This document shows, one piece after another, positions 1 through 8,922 of a DNA stretch of 64,000 nt. The notes under the pieces were generated by a model. The model had not been told where the DNA came from and did no database searches. It was given only the letters and a program-made list of their open reading frames with translations. The DNA comes from Proruminimicrobium sp963666965 (lineage in GTDB: Bacteria; Elusimicrobiota; Endomicrobiia; Endomicrobiales; Endomicrobiaceae), in the NCBI GenBank assembly GCA_963666965.1, contig OY762939.1, forward strand, positions 310,001 through 374,000. Reading direction: 5' to 3'. Position numbers and translations under genes: made by a program. Within the stretch, counting starts at the first letter, position 1, and each line of letters starts with the position of its first letter.

Positions 1-5
1 TATTT

Positions 6-551
6 TTAATAATGAAATCTATAGCCAAAATTAAAAGCAAGTGTTGAATACTGCATATCTGTAGAGTTGATTTTACCGTTATTTACCGAATACAAAAGTT
101 CAAATATAAAAGATTCATATTCTACGCCGACTCCCAATCCCCAGTAAGCGCCGTTTTCAACTTCGCCGGAGATATCGGTGGCTCTTATCATTCCGTATCC
201 GTACTGCCCGATATAATATACGCTGTAATCGTCAAAAGATATTTTCGGCTTTAAAGCAAAATAAACATTTGAAAATTCAAATTTTGCGTCAGAACCGTTT
301 TTTGCTTTTGAACCGAAAACATTGCTTGCGCCGAATCCCATTCCCAAAACTTTTGCAGGATAAAAATAAAAATCAGTAGCCAGCGAAAAAGTCATATTCA
401 TATCGTTTGAAACATTGTTCGTTTTAACTGAAGGGTTTATTATAAAACCGGCCTTAATATCAGCTTCAACTTTTTCATTGTCTCTTGAAAAAGCAAAAGA
501 AGGAACAGCTGTAACAGCCATAAACAAAACAGCCAAAATAATTTTTTTCAT
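6..551 (-). CDS. Outer-membrane beta-barrel protein, small
   Basis: A 181-residue protein with a clear Sec signal peptide at residues 1-20 (Lys-Lys, hydrophobic core, PSFA-type cleavage site). The rest alternates polar and hydrophobic residues with many Tyr, Phe and Gly, and the chain ends in an aromatic residue (YRFHY), as in outer-membrane barrels. Length fits an 8-stranded barrel. I do not recognise a specific family. It lies 28 nt downstream of ptsI on the same strand, so it may be the last gene of the PTS operon, but a link to sugar uptake is inference. A GGAGG-type ribosome-binding site precedes the ATG. Confidence 0.75.
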   Translation of the reverse strand: MKKIILAVLFMAVTAVPSFAFSRDNEKVEADIKAGFIINPSVKTNNVSNDMNMTFSLATDFYFYPAKVLGMGFGASNVFGSKAKNGSDAKFEFSNVYFALKPKISFDDYSVYYIGQYGYGMIRATDISGEVENGAYWGLGVGVEYESFIFELLYSVNNGKINSTDMQYSTLAFNFGYRFHY

Positions 552-579
552 TTTTATGATCCTCCGTCATTCAATTAAA

Positions 580-2322
580 TTATCTGTATTTAAATCTTTT
601 TATTACTCTTGATATTTCGGTTCTATCATTGCATTTCAAAAGTTCGTTTGCAAGATTTTTGGCGTCTTTCATTGAAACGCTTCTTATAACATTTTTAATT
701 TTCGGTATCTGAATAGCCGACATGCTGAATTCGTCAAGCCCAAGTCCCAAAAGCGCTATCGTAAATTCCGGAGAACCTGCCATTTCGCCGCACATTCCGA
801 CCGATTTGCCGGCATTATGTCCCGACTCTATAATATTTTTTAAAAGCCTTAATATGGCAGGATGCAGAGGATCGTATAAAAACGCGACATCCTCGTTTAC
901 TCTGTCAACTGCCATCGTATACTGTATCAGATCGTTTGTCCCTATAGATAAAAAATCGACTTCTTTGGCTATAATATCTGTTATAACTGCTACAGACGGC
1001 ACTTCAATCATCGCTCCTACCTGCACATCTTCGTCAAATTTTTTGCCTTCTTTTCTCAATTCCGCTTTTGCCTGATTTAAAATTTCGTTTGCCTGTCTTA
1101 TCTCTTCAACCTGGGTTATCATAGGATACATTATTTTTACGTTGCCGGTAACAGACGCTCTTAAAATTCCTTTAAGCTGCGTTTTAAATAAATCCGGATA
1201 TTTCAGGCACAGCCTTATTGCGCGCAGTCCCATAAAAGGATTGGCTTCCTGAGTTATATTCATAAGACCGAGCTTTGAAATTTTATCGCCGCCCAGATCA
1301 ATCGTTCTGATTATCACTTCATAAGGCATCATCATTTTTGCAACTTTCAAATAATTATTGTAATGCTCTTCTTCAGTCGGAAGCGTTTTTCTGGTCAGAT
1401 ACATAAACTCGCTTCTGTATAAACCTATTCCGTTTGCTCCGTGCTTTAAAACGGAACGGACTTCTTCGGGATTTTCTATGTTTGCGCCGAGCATTACTTC
1501 TTTGCCGTCTATGGTAGTTGCCGGCAGATCTTTCAGTTTTTCAAGATTTTTCTGCTGGGCAATCTGTATGTCGTGTTCTCTTTTATAATTTTCCTGCGTT
1601 TCCTTTGACGGATTTAAAATTACTATGCCCTGGTTCCCGTCGACTATAATCGACATTCCGTGCGAAACCTGTCCTGTGATATTTTTTAATCCGACTACTG
1701 CCGGTATTTCAAGGCTCTGGGCTACAAGAGCGGTATGGGAAGTTTTCCCGCCGGTATCAGTGGCAAAACCTCTGACCATCGCTTCTCTCATTGAAACCGT
1801 GTCGGCCGGAGTAAGATTTTTTGCGACGACTATCGACGCAGAATCAAGATCGGCGAGAGTTTTTTTCTGTTTGCCCAGAAGATGTCTCATTATTTTTTTT
1901 GAAACGTCTATGATATCGTGTTTTCTTTCTCTGAAATATTCGTCGTTAATAAGATCGAAAGATTTTGTTATTTTTTCAGTTACCTTATAAATCGCAAATT
2001 CTGCGTTATTGCCTTCATTGATTAAAGCGACAGCCTCTTTATTAAGCATAGGATCATCGAGGATAAGCATGTGGGCGTCGGCGATTTTTGCATAATTTTT
2101 ACCGAGCATTTTGCCGAGATCAACCTGGTTTTCCTGAAGCTCCGTTCTTGTTTTTGCCATTGCCTGCTGAAGACGGACAATTTCTTCTTTTATTTTATTT
2201 TTAGGAACAGCCTTTTCTACAAAGACAAATTCATCGTCTTCAAACAAAAAAACCTTCCCTATCGCAACTCCGGGGGACGCCGGAACGCCTGTTAAAATAA
2301 TGTTTGTTTTATCGGCCGTCAT
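580..2322 (-). CDS. ptsI: PTS enzyme I (phosphoenolpyruvate-protein phosphotransferase)
   Basis: Enzyme I takes the phosphoryl group from phosphoenolpyruvate and passes it to HPr, starting the PTS relay in the cytoplasm. At 580 residues it is full length. The phosphohistidine motif GGKTSHTALVA places the active His at residue 196. The C-terminal PEP-binding TIM barrel carries LYRSEFMYL, the EVPSV segment, FLSIGTNDLIQYTMA and the catalytic-Cys motif GMCGEMAG. The start overlaps the end of ptsH by 4 nt, so the two are translationally coupled. No key residue is missing. Confidence 0.97.
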   Translation of the reverse strand: MTADKTNIILTGVPASPGVAIGKVFLFEDDEFVFVEKAVPKNKIKEEIVRLQQAMAKTRTELQENQVDLGKMLGKNYAKIADAHMLILDDPMLNKEAVALINEGNNAEFAIYKVTEKITKSFDLINDEYFRERKHDIIDVSKKIMRHLLGKQKKTLADLDSASIVVAKNLTPADTVSMREAMVRGFATDTGGKTSHTALVAQSLEIPAVVGLKNITGQVSHGMSIIVDGNQGIVILNPSKETQENYKREHDIQIAQQKNLEKLKDLPATTIDGKEVMLGANIENPEEVRSVLKHGANGIGLYRSEFMYLTRKTLPTEEEHYNNYLKVAKMMMPYEVIIRTIDLGGDKISKLGLMNITQEANPFMGLRAIRLCLKYPDLFKTQLKGILRASVTGNVKIMYPMITQVEEIRQANEILNQAKAELRKEGKKFDEDVQVGAMIEVPSVAVITDIIAKEVDFLSIGTNDLIQYTMAVDRVNEDVAFLYDPLHPAILRLLKNIIESGHNAGKSVGMCGEMAGSPEFTIALLGLGLDEFSMSAIQIPKIKNVIRSVSMKDAKNLANELLKCNDRTEISRVIKRFKYR

Positions 2323-2588
2323 ATTTCTTCTCCGAACCCGTTATTAAATATTTCTTCCATTTTGCTTATTGCATCCTGTTCGTCAGGCCCTTCGGCGCAG
2401 AATACAAGCTCCGTGCCCGTCGAAGCGGCAAGCATCATAAGACCCATTATGCTTTTTGCGTCTATTTTATATTCATCTTTAAATATTGTTATGTTGGACG
2501 AAAATTTCATGGCAGACTGCACTATAAGAGATGCCGGTCTTGCGTGAAGCCCGAGTTTGTTAATTACTTTTAATTTTTTTTCTACCAT
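2319..2588 (-). CDS. ptsH: Phosphocarrier protein HPr
   Basis: HPr relays phosphate from enzyme I to the IIA domains. The 89-residue protein carries GLHARPAS with the phospho-accepting His at exactly residue 15. It also has KSIMGLM with Ser at residue 46, the site modified by HPr kinase in Firmicutes and some Proteobacteria. The presence of Ser46 together with hprK in the same cluster argues that HPr is regulated by serine phosphorylation here. It overlaps ptsI by 4 nt and lies 77 nt downstream of the IID gene. Confidence 0.97.
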   Translation of the reverse strand: MVEKKLKVINKLGLHARPASLIVQSAMKFSSNITIFKDEYKIDAKSIMGLMMLAASTGTELVFCAEGPDEQDAISKMEEIFNNGFGEEI

Positions 2589-2665
2589 GATATATTTCCT
2601 TTTAAAAACATCAGCCGCATTAAGTCTTACGTTAAAAACCGAGAGGCTTTATGTTTTTGCCTAAT

Positions 2666-3454
2666 TTATAAACCGAGATAACCTATCACAAAACTGAACA
2701 ATATCGCACAATAAAACATTATAACAGGCCTGATTTTGCCGAACACAAAACTAAAAAGCAGAATTACGCCGTATATTCCTATTTCGGGTATCGTGCAGTC
2801 CATTGAATATATATTGACCGCAGGCGCAAATCCGAACAAATCAAAATAAAAATATAAAGTCGTAAAAACGGCTGCGATCCCTATAATTCTTACTATATCG
2901 CCTATATATGTAATTTCAAATTTTGCGACCAGTTTTATCATCTGCTCGTTAAGCCTGAAACTTATTACAAATATCCAGTATCTGAACAGAATATGAACTA
3001 CATTATACAAAAATATAAACGCGACAGGCGCAACCCACAAAAAATCCGCATCAAAAATATTTATCGCCAAAATCGAAAGAAGTATTGCGACAAAAGCCGT
3101 AACCGGCCTCCACGTCCCCCAAAAAAAAGAATCTCCTATGGCCGCAATAGGACCGGACATCACTGATTTAAGCATTTCCGGTTTTTTTATATTCGCAGAT
3201 TTGCCCGCCGCTATTTCTTCTTCCGCATTTATTATCATTGCAAAAACTATGTTTGCCATGTAAGGATTTGTATTAAAAAATCCTACGTGTCTGAGCAAAA
3301 TTTCTTTTCTTTTTTCTTTATCCGGATAAAGTTTTTTGAAAACCGGATATAAAACATATAAAAATCCTATATTCTGAAGTCTTTCAAAATTCCATAAAGA
3401 CTGCAGAAAAAACGTTCTTAAAAATAATCTTGTTCCTACTCTGTTATTTATCAT
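2666..3454 (-). CDS. PTS mannose/fructose/sorbose family IID component
   Basis: IID is a membrane subunit of mannose-class PTS permeases and forms the sugar channel with IIC. The 262-residue protein has the family N-terminus (LRTFFLQSLWNFERLQNIGF), followed by a hydrophilic domain (HVGFFNTNPYMANIV; MSGPIAAIGDSFFWGTWRP) and several membrane segments in the last 110 residues. It overlaps the IIC gene by 4 nt. The sugar cannot be read from sequence; mannose, fructose, sorbose and glucosamine are all known for the class. Confidence 0.93.
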   Translation of the reverse strand: MINNRVGTRLFLRTFFLQSLWNFERLQNIGFLYVLYPVFKKLYPDKEKRKEILLRHVGFFNTNPYMANIVFAMIINAEEEIAAGKSANIKKPEMLKSVMSGPIAAIGDSFFWGTWRPVTAFVAILLSILAINIFDADFLWVAPVAFIFLYNVVHILFRYWIFVISFRLNEQMIKLVAKFEITYIGDIVRIIGIAAVFTTLYFYFDLFGFAPAVNIYSMDCTIPEIGIYGVILLFSFVFGKIRPVIMFYCAILFSFVIGYLGL

Positions 3455-4098
3455 TTTTTTCTGTTAAAAAAAGGAAACCTCACCACATTTTTAAAATTAT
3501 GAAGAACAAGCCCGAATCCGAAAACGGGCAGATAATACCAAGCTTTCCTGAAAGCTATTTCAAGCGTTACGGGTATATAAACTTTCATGTTTACATATAT
3601 CAGTCCGCCGAGTATCATAAAAACGCCGTAAACTATAAAAGCCCTGAGCAGAAAAAGAGCAAGCCCTGAATATAAACCAAGAGAAATTCTGTATTCTTTG
3701 CCCTGCTCAAGACCTCTTTCTATCCAATGCATTATTTTAGTGTTAAAATTTCTGCCGCCGATATCTATTTCTCTGTAAAGATAGGCAAACGGAATAGCCA
3801 TTGCCAAAGCAAATATTGCTCCGTCCTGGCTTCCTTTAAAGTGCAGACATGTCCATGATACGGAAAGAACCGTCATCATAGTAAGATCAACGGGAATTGA
3901 AGAACCGAGCGGAACCGTGTTAATCCACATCATTTCAATTATCATCCCCAGCCAAAATCCCGTCTGTATATCACCCAGAATATAACCGATAAGAGGTCCG
4001 GCAAATATCGGCCTTGAAATCATAAACTGCCCGAACATGGTTATGTCCATGCTCAACAAAGCTCCGAGAACAGACAGCAGTATTACTGTTTCTATCAT
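3451..4098 (-). CDS. PTS mannose/fructose/sorbose family IIC component
   Basis: This is the polytopic IIC partner of IID. The 215-residue protein is mostly transmembrane, with the segment GPLIGYILGDIQTGFWLGM and a following WINTVPLGSSIPVD typical of the family. It is somewhat shorter than enteric IIC proteins (about 265 residues). It overlaps IID by 4 nt and follows the GH57 gene after only one base, so all are one transcript. The glucan-acting enzyme separates it from its IIB and IIA partners. Confidence 0.9.
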   Translation of the reverse strand: MIETVILLSVLGALLSMDITMFGQFMISRPIFAGPLIGYILGDIQTGFWLGMIIEMMWINTVPLGSSIPVDLTMMTVLSVSWTCLHFKGSQDGAIFALAMAIPFAYLYREIDIGGRNFNTKIMHWIERGLEQGKEYRISLGLYSGLALFLLRAFIVYGVFMILGGLIYVNMKVYIPVTLEIAFRKAWYYLPVFGFGLVLHNFKNVVRFPFFNRKK

Positions 4099-4099
4099 C

Positions 4100-6160
4100 T
4101 TATTTATCTCCGGTTTTTACGGATGTCGTAAGCGTAAAAGAAAATTCTTCATCCGGCTTAAGAGAAAATTTAAAAACATTCATTACGGCCGTTCCCTGAT
4201 AAGTCTTTTCATATCCGTTTTCAGATGTTGAAACCGTTTCAACCGGAACGATCCAGAAATCGCATTTTTTTGAACTTGATACCGACAGCGACATTTTCAG
4301 ATTTTCATCGTCTCTTTCCCATATGGAAGCGTTTTTGATTTCCAGGCAGTCATTTCCGGTTTTTTGCGAAAAAGCAAAAACCTGTTCTACGGCAAAAGTG
4401 AACGAAAAATTTTTATTGTCAGCATTTTTTATTTTATATTGCGTTTCGTATCCTTCTTTTTTAAGAGGAATTATTATTTTCTTTATTTCCGTTTTTATTC
4501 CGGCGGCGTCAGCCCATACAGTTCCTCTGCGGACAAGTTCCAGTCTGCCGGATTTTACGGATGCGTCGTAAAGTCCCAGAACAAAATCTCCCTGTTCTTT
4601 AAATTTAACGGGATAAACGTCGCAGTAAGAAGTTTTTTCATCAAAAAAATGATCAAGAAGCGAAGTTTTTCTGTACCAGTCGTAATTAAGATGCTTTTCA
4701 AGCCCGAGCTCTTTAACTTTTACTTCGTCGGAATGTATGCTCGATAATTCCTGAGAATCTGATACTTTGTTGTTGTCTATGGCGTCTTTAAGTTTTTTAT
4801 GGTAGCCTTCATATTTTCTTGTAAGAGTATTTGAAAAATTATAATTCGTTTTTAAAATATCAAATTCAAAAATAGAGCCGCCTATTTTATCAACATAAAT
4901 ATTTTGTATTTTACTCTCGTATAAAAATTCTTCCGTATTATCGCAGTCAAAATCGCATACGTCCCAGCCGGATTTTATGCCTGTTTGCGAATTATAAATA
5001 TTTTCCGCTTTTAAAAGCTGTTCGTAAACGGCGTTTCTCAAATGCGGAAGATAAAGCCCTCCGAAAACTCCGTGCCAGTACGCGCAGTTGCATTGTCCCG
5101 CATATAACGCCTGCATCAATTCTGAATCTCCAGAATTTACGGCGCCGAGCGAAGCGGCTTTGGCGCTGATTCTTGTCATTTTTTTATGCATATTGTTTGA
5201 TTCGTCGTATTTGCTTAAAAAGCCTCTCCAGAATCCGCCTTTTAAAAACATTTTAAATCTGTCGTTGTTTTCATTCTGTCTTACAAAATCATCATAATTA
5301 TTTTGGACATTTGACGGCAGAGTCCATTCCGACATTTCAAAATACGAACCTGTCTGCAGATAAACTCTTCCTTTAGTCTGCGAATTTTTTAAAACTTCCG
5401 AGAAAGTGACAGTTTCGACTATATCGGAATTTTCTTCTATCGCGGTCAAAAATTTATCAAGCCATCCGTATTCGTAAACATGTTTATAAGTGCCGGGCCA
5501 CATTCCGAATTTTTCTCCGTCGTCAGCCATGACAAGCACAGTTTCTTTGTCTTCGTTTGCAAGATATCTGAAATAATCCATGCAGATTTTTATATCCTGA
5601 AAAGGAATAAAATATCTGAGTTTCTGGCTTATAGGAAAAACATTAAGAGAACTGCCCTGGTCTTCGGTTGTATAATATCCTCTGAGGGTGTTCGGATCAA
5701 GGCCTGCCGAAGCAAAATGAACGTCGTCAAGAGTTACGTATTTTATGCCGGCGTCCGCCAAATCTTTAACAAGAGACGGTTCCCATACTCTTTCGGCGAT
5801 CCATGCGCCTGACGGTTTGCATCCAAAATTTTTTTCTATAAATTCGGAAAGTTTTTTTATCTGGCCTATTCTGTCCTGCTGCGGTATTACCGACAAAATC
5901 GGCTCATAATAGCCGCCTGAGAGAAGTTCGAGGCTGCCCTTTGAAATCATTTTTTTTATGTTAGATATATACGATTTTTTGCTTAAAAGAAAATCCCAGA
6001 GAATACCGCTTGCATGCATATTCCATTTTATGGTTTTATGTTTCAGCATCACGTCCATAAAAGGCTTATAGGCGACATCGTATCCTTTCTGAAAAACCCA
6101 TTCAAAATTACCTACGGGCTGGTGGTTGTGAACTCCGAATATAAATTTTACTTTTTTCAT
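4100..6160 (-). CDS. GH57 alpha-glucan enzyme (4-alpha-glucanotransferase/alpha-amylase type)
   Basis: A glycoside hydrolase family 57 protein of 686 residues. The five-region GH57 signature is visible: HNHQPVGN at 11-18, the nucleophile motif GAWIAERVWEP with Glu at residue 123, and the acid motif MADDGEKFG with Asp at residue 214. Both numbers match the catalytic residues I recall for Thermococcus litoralis 4-alpha-glucanotransferase, also close in length. The C-terminal half is beta-rich as in that group. There is no signal peptide, so it should act on intracellular alpha-glucan such as glycogen or maltodextrin. It sits between IIB and IIC, in one transcript with the PTS. Amylase versus glucanotransferase activity is unresolved. 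Confidence 0.88.
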   Translation of the reverse strand: MKKVKFIFGVHNHQPVGNFEWVFQKGYDVAYKPFMDVMLKHKTIKWNMHASGILWDFLLSKKSYISNIKKMISKGSLELLSGGYYEPILSVIPQQDRIGQIKKLSEFIEKNFGCKPSGAWIAERVWEPSLVKDLADAGIKYVTLDDVHFASAGLDPNTLRGYYTTEDQGSSLNVFPISQKLRYFIPFQDIKICMDYFRYLANEDKETVLVMADDGEKFGMWPGTYKHVYEYGWLDKFLTAIEENSDIVETVTFSEVLKNSQTKGRVYLQTGSYFEMSEWTLPSNVQNNYDDFVRQNENNDRFKMFLKGGFWRGFLSKYDESNNMHKKMTRISAKAASLGAVNSGDSELMQALYAGQCNCAYWHGVFGGLYLPHLRNAVYEQLLKAENIYNSQTGIKSGWDVCDFDCDNTEEFLYESKIQNIYVDKIGGSIFEFDILKTNYNFSNTLTRKYEGYHKKLKDAIDNNKVSDSQELSSIHSDEVKVKELGLEKHLNYDWYRKTSLLDHFFDEKTSYCDVYPVKFKEQGDFVLGLYDASVKSGRLELVRRGTVWADAAGIKTEIKKIIIPLKKEGYETQYKIKNADNKNFSFTFAVEQVFAFSQKTGNDCLEIKNASIWERDDENLKMSLSVSSSKKCDFWIVPVETVSTSENGYEKTYQGTAVMNVFKFSLKPDEEFSFTLTTSVKTGDK

Positions 6161-6163
6161 GGT

Positions 6164-6670
6164 TTAGCCGTTTATCCCGAGAAGTTCGGCCTCTTTTTTT
6201 ATGTTGTCGGAAATGCTGTGCCTTTCATCGTTAGGCAAAATTCTTGACTCAAGTTCTATTCCGCACGATATGAGCTTCAAAAAAGCCTCAACGTCGCAGC
6301 AGTCAACCGATACGTTGGACATAAGCTGTTTCTTGCCGTGCACAAAATGCATTCCTCCCACATTAACGGAATTAAATTTTACTCCGTTATCCATCATTTT
6401 TACTATATCGCACGGGTTTGAAAACAAAACCATGACTTTTTCTTTGTCATAAACTTTGTTTATTATTTCAACGCTTGCGTCTTTAATATTTTTTATTGAA
6501 AGCTCAACGGTACTCGGAACCGCCATCGATAAAAGCGCTTTCTGCATTTCGTCTTCGGCAACTTCGTCCGAAACAACAAGTATTCTGTTTACAAAAACGG
6601 TTTTAAGCCACCCCTGCACGATCTGTCCGTGGATAAGTCTGTCATCGATTCTTACAACTTCAATAGCCAC
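6164..6670 (-). CDS. PTS mannose/fructose/sorbose family IIB component
   Basis: IIB is the cytoplasmic subunit that receives phosphate from IIA and passes it to the sugar. The 168-residue protein opens with VVRIDDRLIHGQIVQGW, placing the phospho-accepting His at residue 14 as in the family. VNVGGMHF in the middle is also typical. It lies 3 nt upstream of the GH57 gene and 24 nt downstream of the IIA gene, within the same operon. Confidence 0.94.
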   Translation of the reverse strand: MAIEVVRIDDRLIHGQIVQGWLKTVFVNRILVVSDEVAEDEMQKALLSMAVPSTVELSIKNIKDASVEIINKVYDKEKVMVLFSNPCDIVKMMDNGVKFNSVNVGGMHFVHGKKQLMSNVSVDCCDVEAFLKLISCGIELESRILPNDERHSISDNIKKEAELLGING

Positions 6671-6694
6671 AATAATACACCTCTTGCTTTATTT

Positions 6695-7111
6695 TTATTT
6701 TAATTTTGACAATAATAATTGTTTTGCGTTGACCATGCTTTTTTGTCCGTCAGATAAAACTTTATCTGCCAGCTCCTGCGCGTTTGCGGCCGTTTTGCTT
6801 GCAAAAAGCGCCGATATTATCATAGGCAGATTTACGCCGGTTAAAACTTCAACGTTAAATCTTCTGCACATGGGAAGAGCGGCATTGCACGGCGTTCCGC
6901 CGAGAATGTCGGTTAAAATAAGAGTTCCTTTTTCTTTGTCGGTGATTTCTTCAAGAACGGACGCTATCCTTTCCTGAAGGCTGACGAGATTGTCATCGCT
7001 GATATCCTTTTTTACCGAATAGAGATTGTCGTGTTTGCCGGCAATCACTTCGGCCGTTCTTATAAGTTCGTCGGTCAGTCCGCAGTGGGAAATTATCAGA
7101 ATTTTTATCAT
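6695..7111 (-). CDS. PTS mannose family IIA component
   Basis: IIA accepts phosphate from HPr and donates it to IIB. The 138-residue single-domain protein starts IKILIISHCGLTDELIRTAE with the active His at residue 9, and has TLILTDILGGTPCNAAL, typical of the mannose-class IIA fold. IIA and IIB are separate polypeptides here, whereas they are fused in the enteric ManX protein. It overlaps the yvcK stop by 4 nt (ATGA-type coupling). Confidence 0.94.
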   Translation of the reverse strand: MIKILIISHCGLTDELIRTAEVIAGKHDNLYSVKKDISDDNLVSLQERIASVLEEITDKEKGTLILTDILGGTPCNAALPMCRRFNVEVLTGVNLPMIISALFASKTAANAQELADKVLSDGQKSMVNAKQLLLSKLK

Positions 7112-8058
7112 TTTCTTTTATCTCCGGTAATTACGGAAAAAATTGTTTTCGCGAGTTTCTCAAAATCGTGATGCGCGTATTGAGTTCGCGAAATAAAATC
7201 TCTCCTTATTATTCTAACATTTTTATATTTATTTGTATCTACTTTTACCGGAACTGATTTTTCTTTAGCGTACCTTTGCACCACTGAAACGGATATTTTT
7301 CCGTTATTTACAAGTACGCAGTCGAGTATTCCTCTGTAAGAATGTTTCTCGATCGCTCCTATATGATCGCTCAGACTGAAATTCTGTGTTTCACCCGCCT
7401 GAGTCATTATATTGCATATATATATTTTTTTTGCTTTTGTTTTTTTCAGAGCCGCCGTAACTCCGTCAAAAAGAAGATTTACTATAACCGAAGTATAAAG
7501 AGAGCCCGGCCCGAGTATAACATAATCTGCGTTTAAAACGGCATCTCTTACATCCTTTGAAACTTTTGCGTTCTGGGGAAAGATCTCAACTTTGTCTATT
7601 GCGCTTTTGCTTTTTGAAATATTGCTTTCGCCTTTTATTATTTTGCCGTCGGACAAAGAAGCTTTTAAGGTTACATTTTCAAGGGAAACGGGAAGAACTC
7701 TTCCTTTTATTGCGAGCACATCGCTTGCGTTTGCAATCGCCTTGTCAAAACCGCCCGAAACTTCAGATAAAGCCGTAATAAATAAATTGCCGAAAGAATG
7801 GTTTGAAAGAGATCCTTTTTTGGGAAACCTGTACTGAAAAAGTTTCGCCATAATGCTTTCTTCTTCCGAAAGAGATACCAGACAGTTTCTTATATCGCCC
7901 GGCGGAAGAACGCCGAGTTCGTTTCTGAGTTTGCCGGAACTGCCTCCGTCGTCGGATACAGCCACTACGGCAGTAATGTCGAATGGATATTTTTTCAATC
8001 CTCTCAGTAATGTGGAAAGCCCGCTGCCGCCGCCTACGGCAACTATTTTTTTGTTCAT
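7108..8058 (-). CDS. yvcK: YvcK/CofD-like protein (gluconeogenesis factor family)
   Basis: A 316-residue member of the YvcK family. In Bacillus and mycobacteria these proteins bind UDP-sugars and link central carbon metabolism to peptidoglycan synthesis. Motifs visible: the N-terminal nucleotide-binding loop VGGGSGLSTLLRGLKKYP, AVSDDGGSSGKLR, GDIRNCLVSLS, FGNLFITALSE and LGPGSLYTSV. The adjacent rapZ homologue mirrors the Bacillus yvcJ-yvcK arrangement. It starts 3 nt after rapZ and overlaps the IIA gene by 4 nt. Confidence 0.92.
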   Translation of the reverse strand: MNKKIVAVGGGSGLSTLLRGLKKYPFDITAVVAVSDDGGSSGKLRNELGVLPPGDIRNCLVSLSEEESIMAKLFQYRFPKKGSLSNHSFGNLFITALSEVSGGFDKAIANASDVLAIKGRVLPVSLENVTLKASLSDGKIIKGESNISKSKSAIDKVEIFPQNAKVSKDVRDAVLNADYVILGPGSLYTSVIVNLLFDGVTAALKKTKAKKIYICNIMTQAGETQNFSLSDHIGAIEKHSYRGILDCVLVNNGKISVSVVQRYAKEKSVPVKVDTNKYKNVRIIRRDFISRTQYAHHDFEKLAKTIFSVITGDKRK

Positions 8059-8061
8059 TTG

Positions 8062-8922
8062 TTATCCCGCTTTTGAGATATCTCTGTGATATACCGTAAC
8101 AGTATATTTATTTTTTACAAAAAATGAGGCAAGTTTTTCTACCGTCGCAACAGATCTGTGCCTGCCTCCGGTGCATCCCACGGCTATAGTAAGCCTGCTT
8201 TTGCCTTCCTTTATGTAACCGGGAAGCAAAAATTTAAGAAGATTTGATATTTTTTCAAAAAATATTTTATATTCCTTATGTTTTTCTATATATTTTACGA
8301 CTGCCGAATCTTTTCCTGTTTTCATTTTAAGCCCGCTTACGTAATTGGGATTGGGCATAAATCTTGCGTCAAAAACCATGTCTGCTTCCTGAGCTATGCC
8401 GTATTTAAAACCGAACGACATTATTGTCAGAGCAAGCTGCTGTTTATCAAGCGGAAGCCCTATCAGATTTGCAAGCGTATTCTTAAGTTCGCCTATCGTC
8501 ATATTTGTGGTGTCTATCTGCCGGCCGGAAAGTTCTTTGATTATTTTAAGTTTTGCTCTTTCTTTTGAAATCGCTTCTTTTATAATTGCGCCGAGCGGAT
8601 GTTTTCTTCTTGTTTCGGAATATCTCTTTATAAGCGTATTGTCGTCGGCGTCAAGAAAAAACATTTCATTTTTTATTTTTTCTTCTTTTAATTTTTTTAA
8701 AATATGGGGGATTTTTGATATATTCTGGCCCGATCTTATATCTATGCTTATAGCGACGTTCTTATATTTTTTTCTGTTTTTGCCGCACATTTCTATAAAG
8801 CTGAAAATAAATTCCATAGGCATATTGTCTATGCATATAAAACCAAAATCTTCAAGTATGTTTAGTACTTTGCTTTTACCTGCGCCTGATATTCCTGAAA
8901 CTATCAAAAAATTATTTTTCAT
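8062..8922 (-). CDS. rapZ: RapZ/YvcJ family nucleotide-binding protein
   Basis: A 286-residue P-loop protein of the RapZ family. In E. coli RapZ delivers a small RNA to RNase E and senses glucosamine-6-phosphate; in Bacillus the homologue is YvcJ. The Walker A loop GISGAGKSKVLNILED is near the N-terminus and the C-terminal domain carries the diagnostic GCTGGRHRSVATVEKLA. The gene overlaps hprK by 11 nt. The order ptsN, then hprK, then rapZ blends the E. coli rpoN-operon and Firmicutes arrangements. RNA binding in this organism is not shown by sequence alone. Confidence 0.92.
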   Translation of the reverse strand: MKNNFLIVSGISGAGKSKVLNILEDFGFICIDNMPMEFIFSFIEMCGKNRKKYKNVAISIDIRSGQNISKIPHILKKLKEEKIKNEMFFLDADDNTLIKRYSETRRKHPLGAIIKEAISKERAKLKIIKELSGRQIDTTNMTIGELKNTLANLIGLPLDKQQLALTIMSFGFKYGIAQEADMVFDARFMPNPNYVSGLKMKTGKDSAVVKYIEKHKEYKIFFEKISNLLKFLLPGYIKEGKSRLTIAVGCTGGRHRSVATVEKLASFFVKNKYTVTVYHRDISKAG

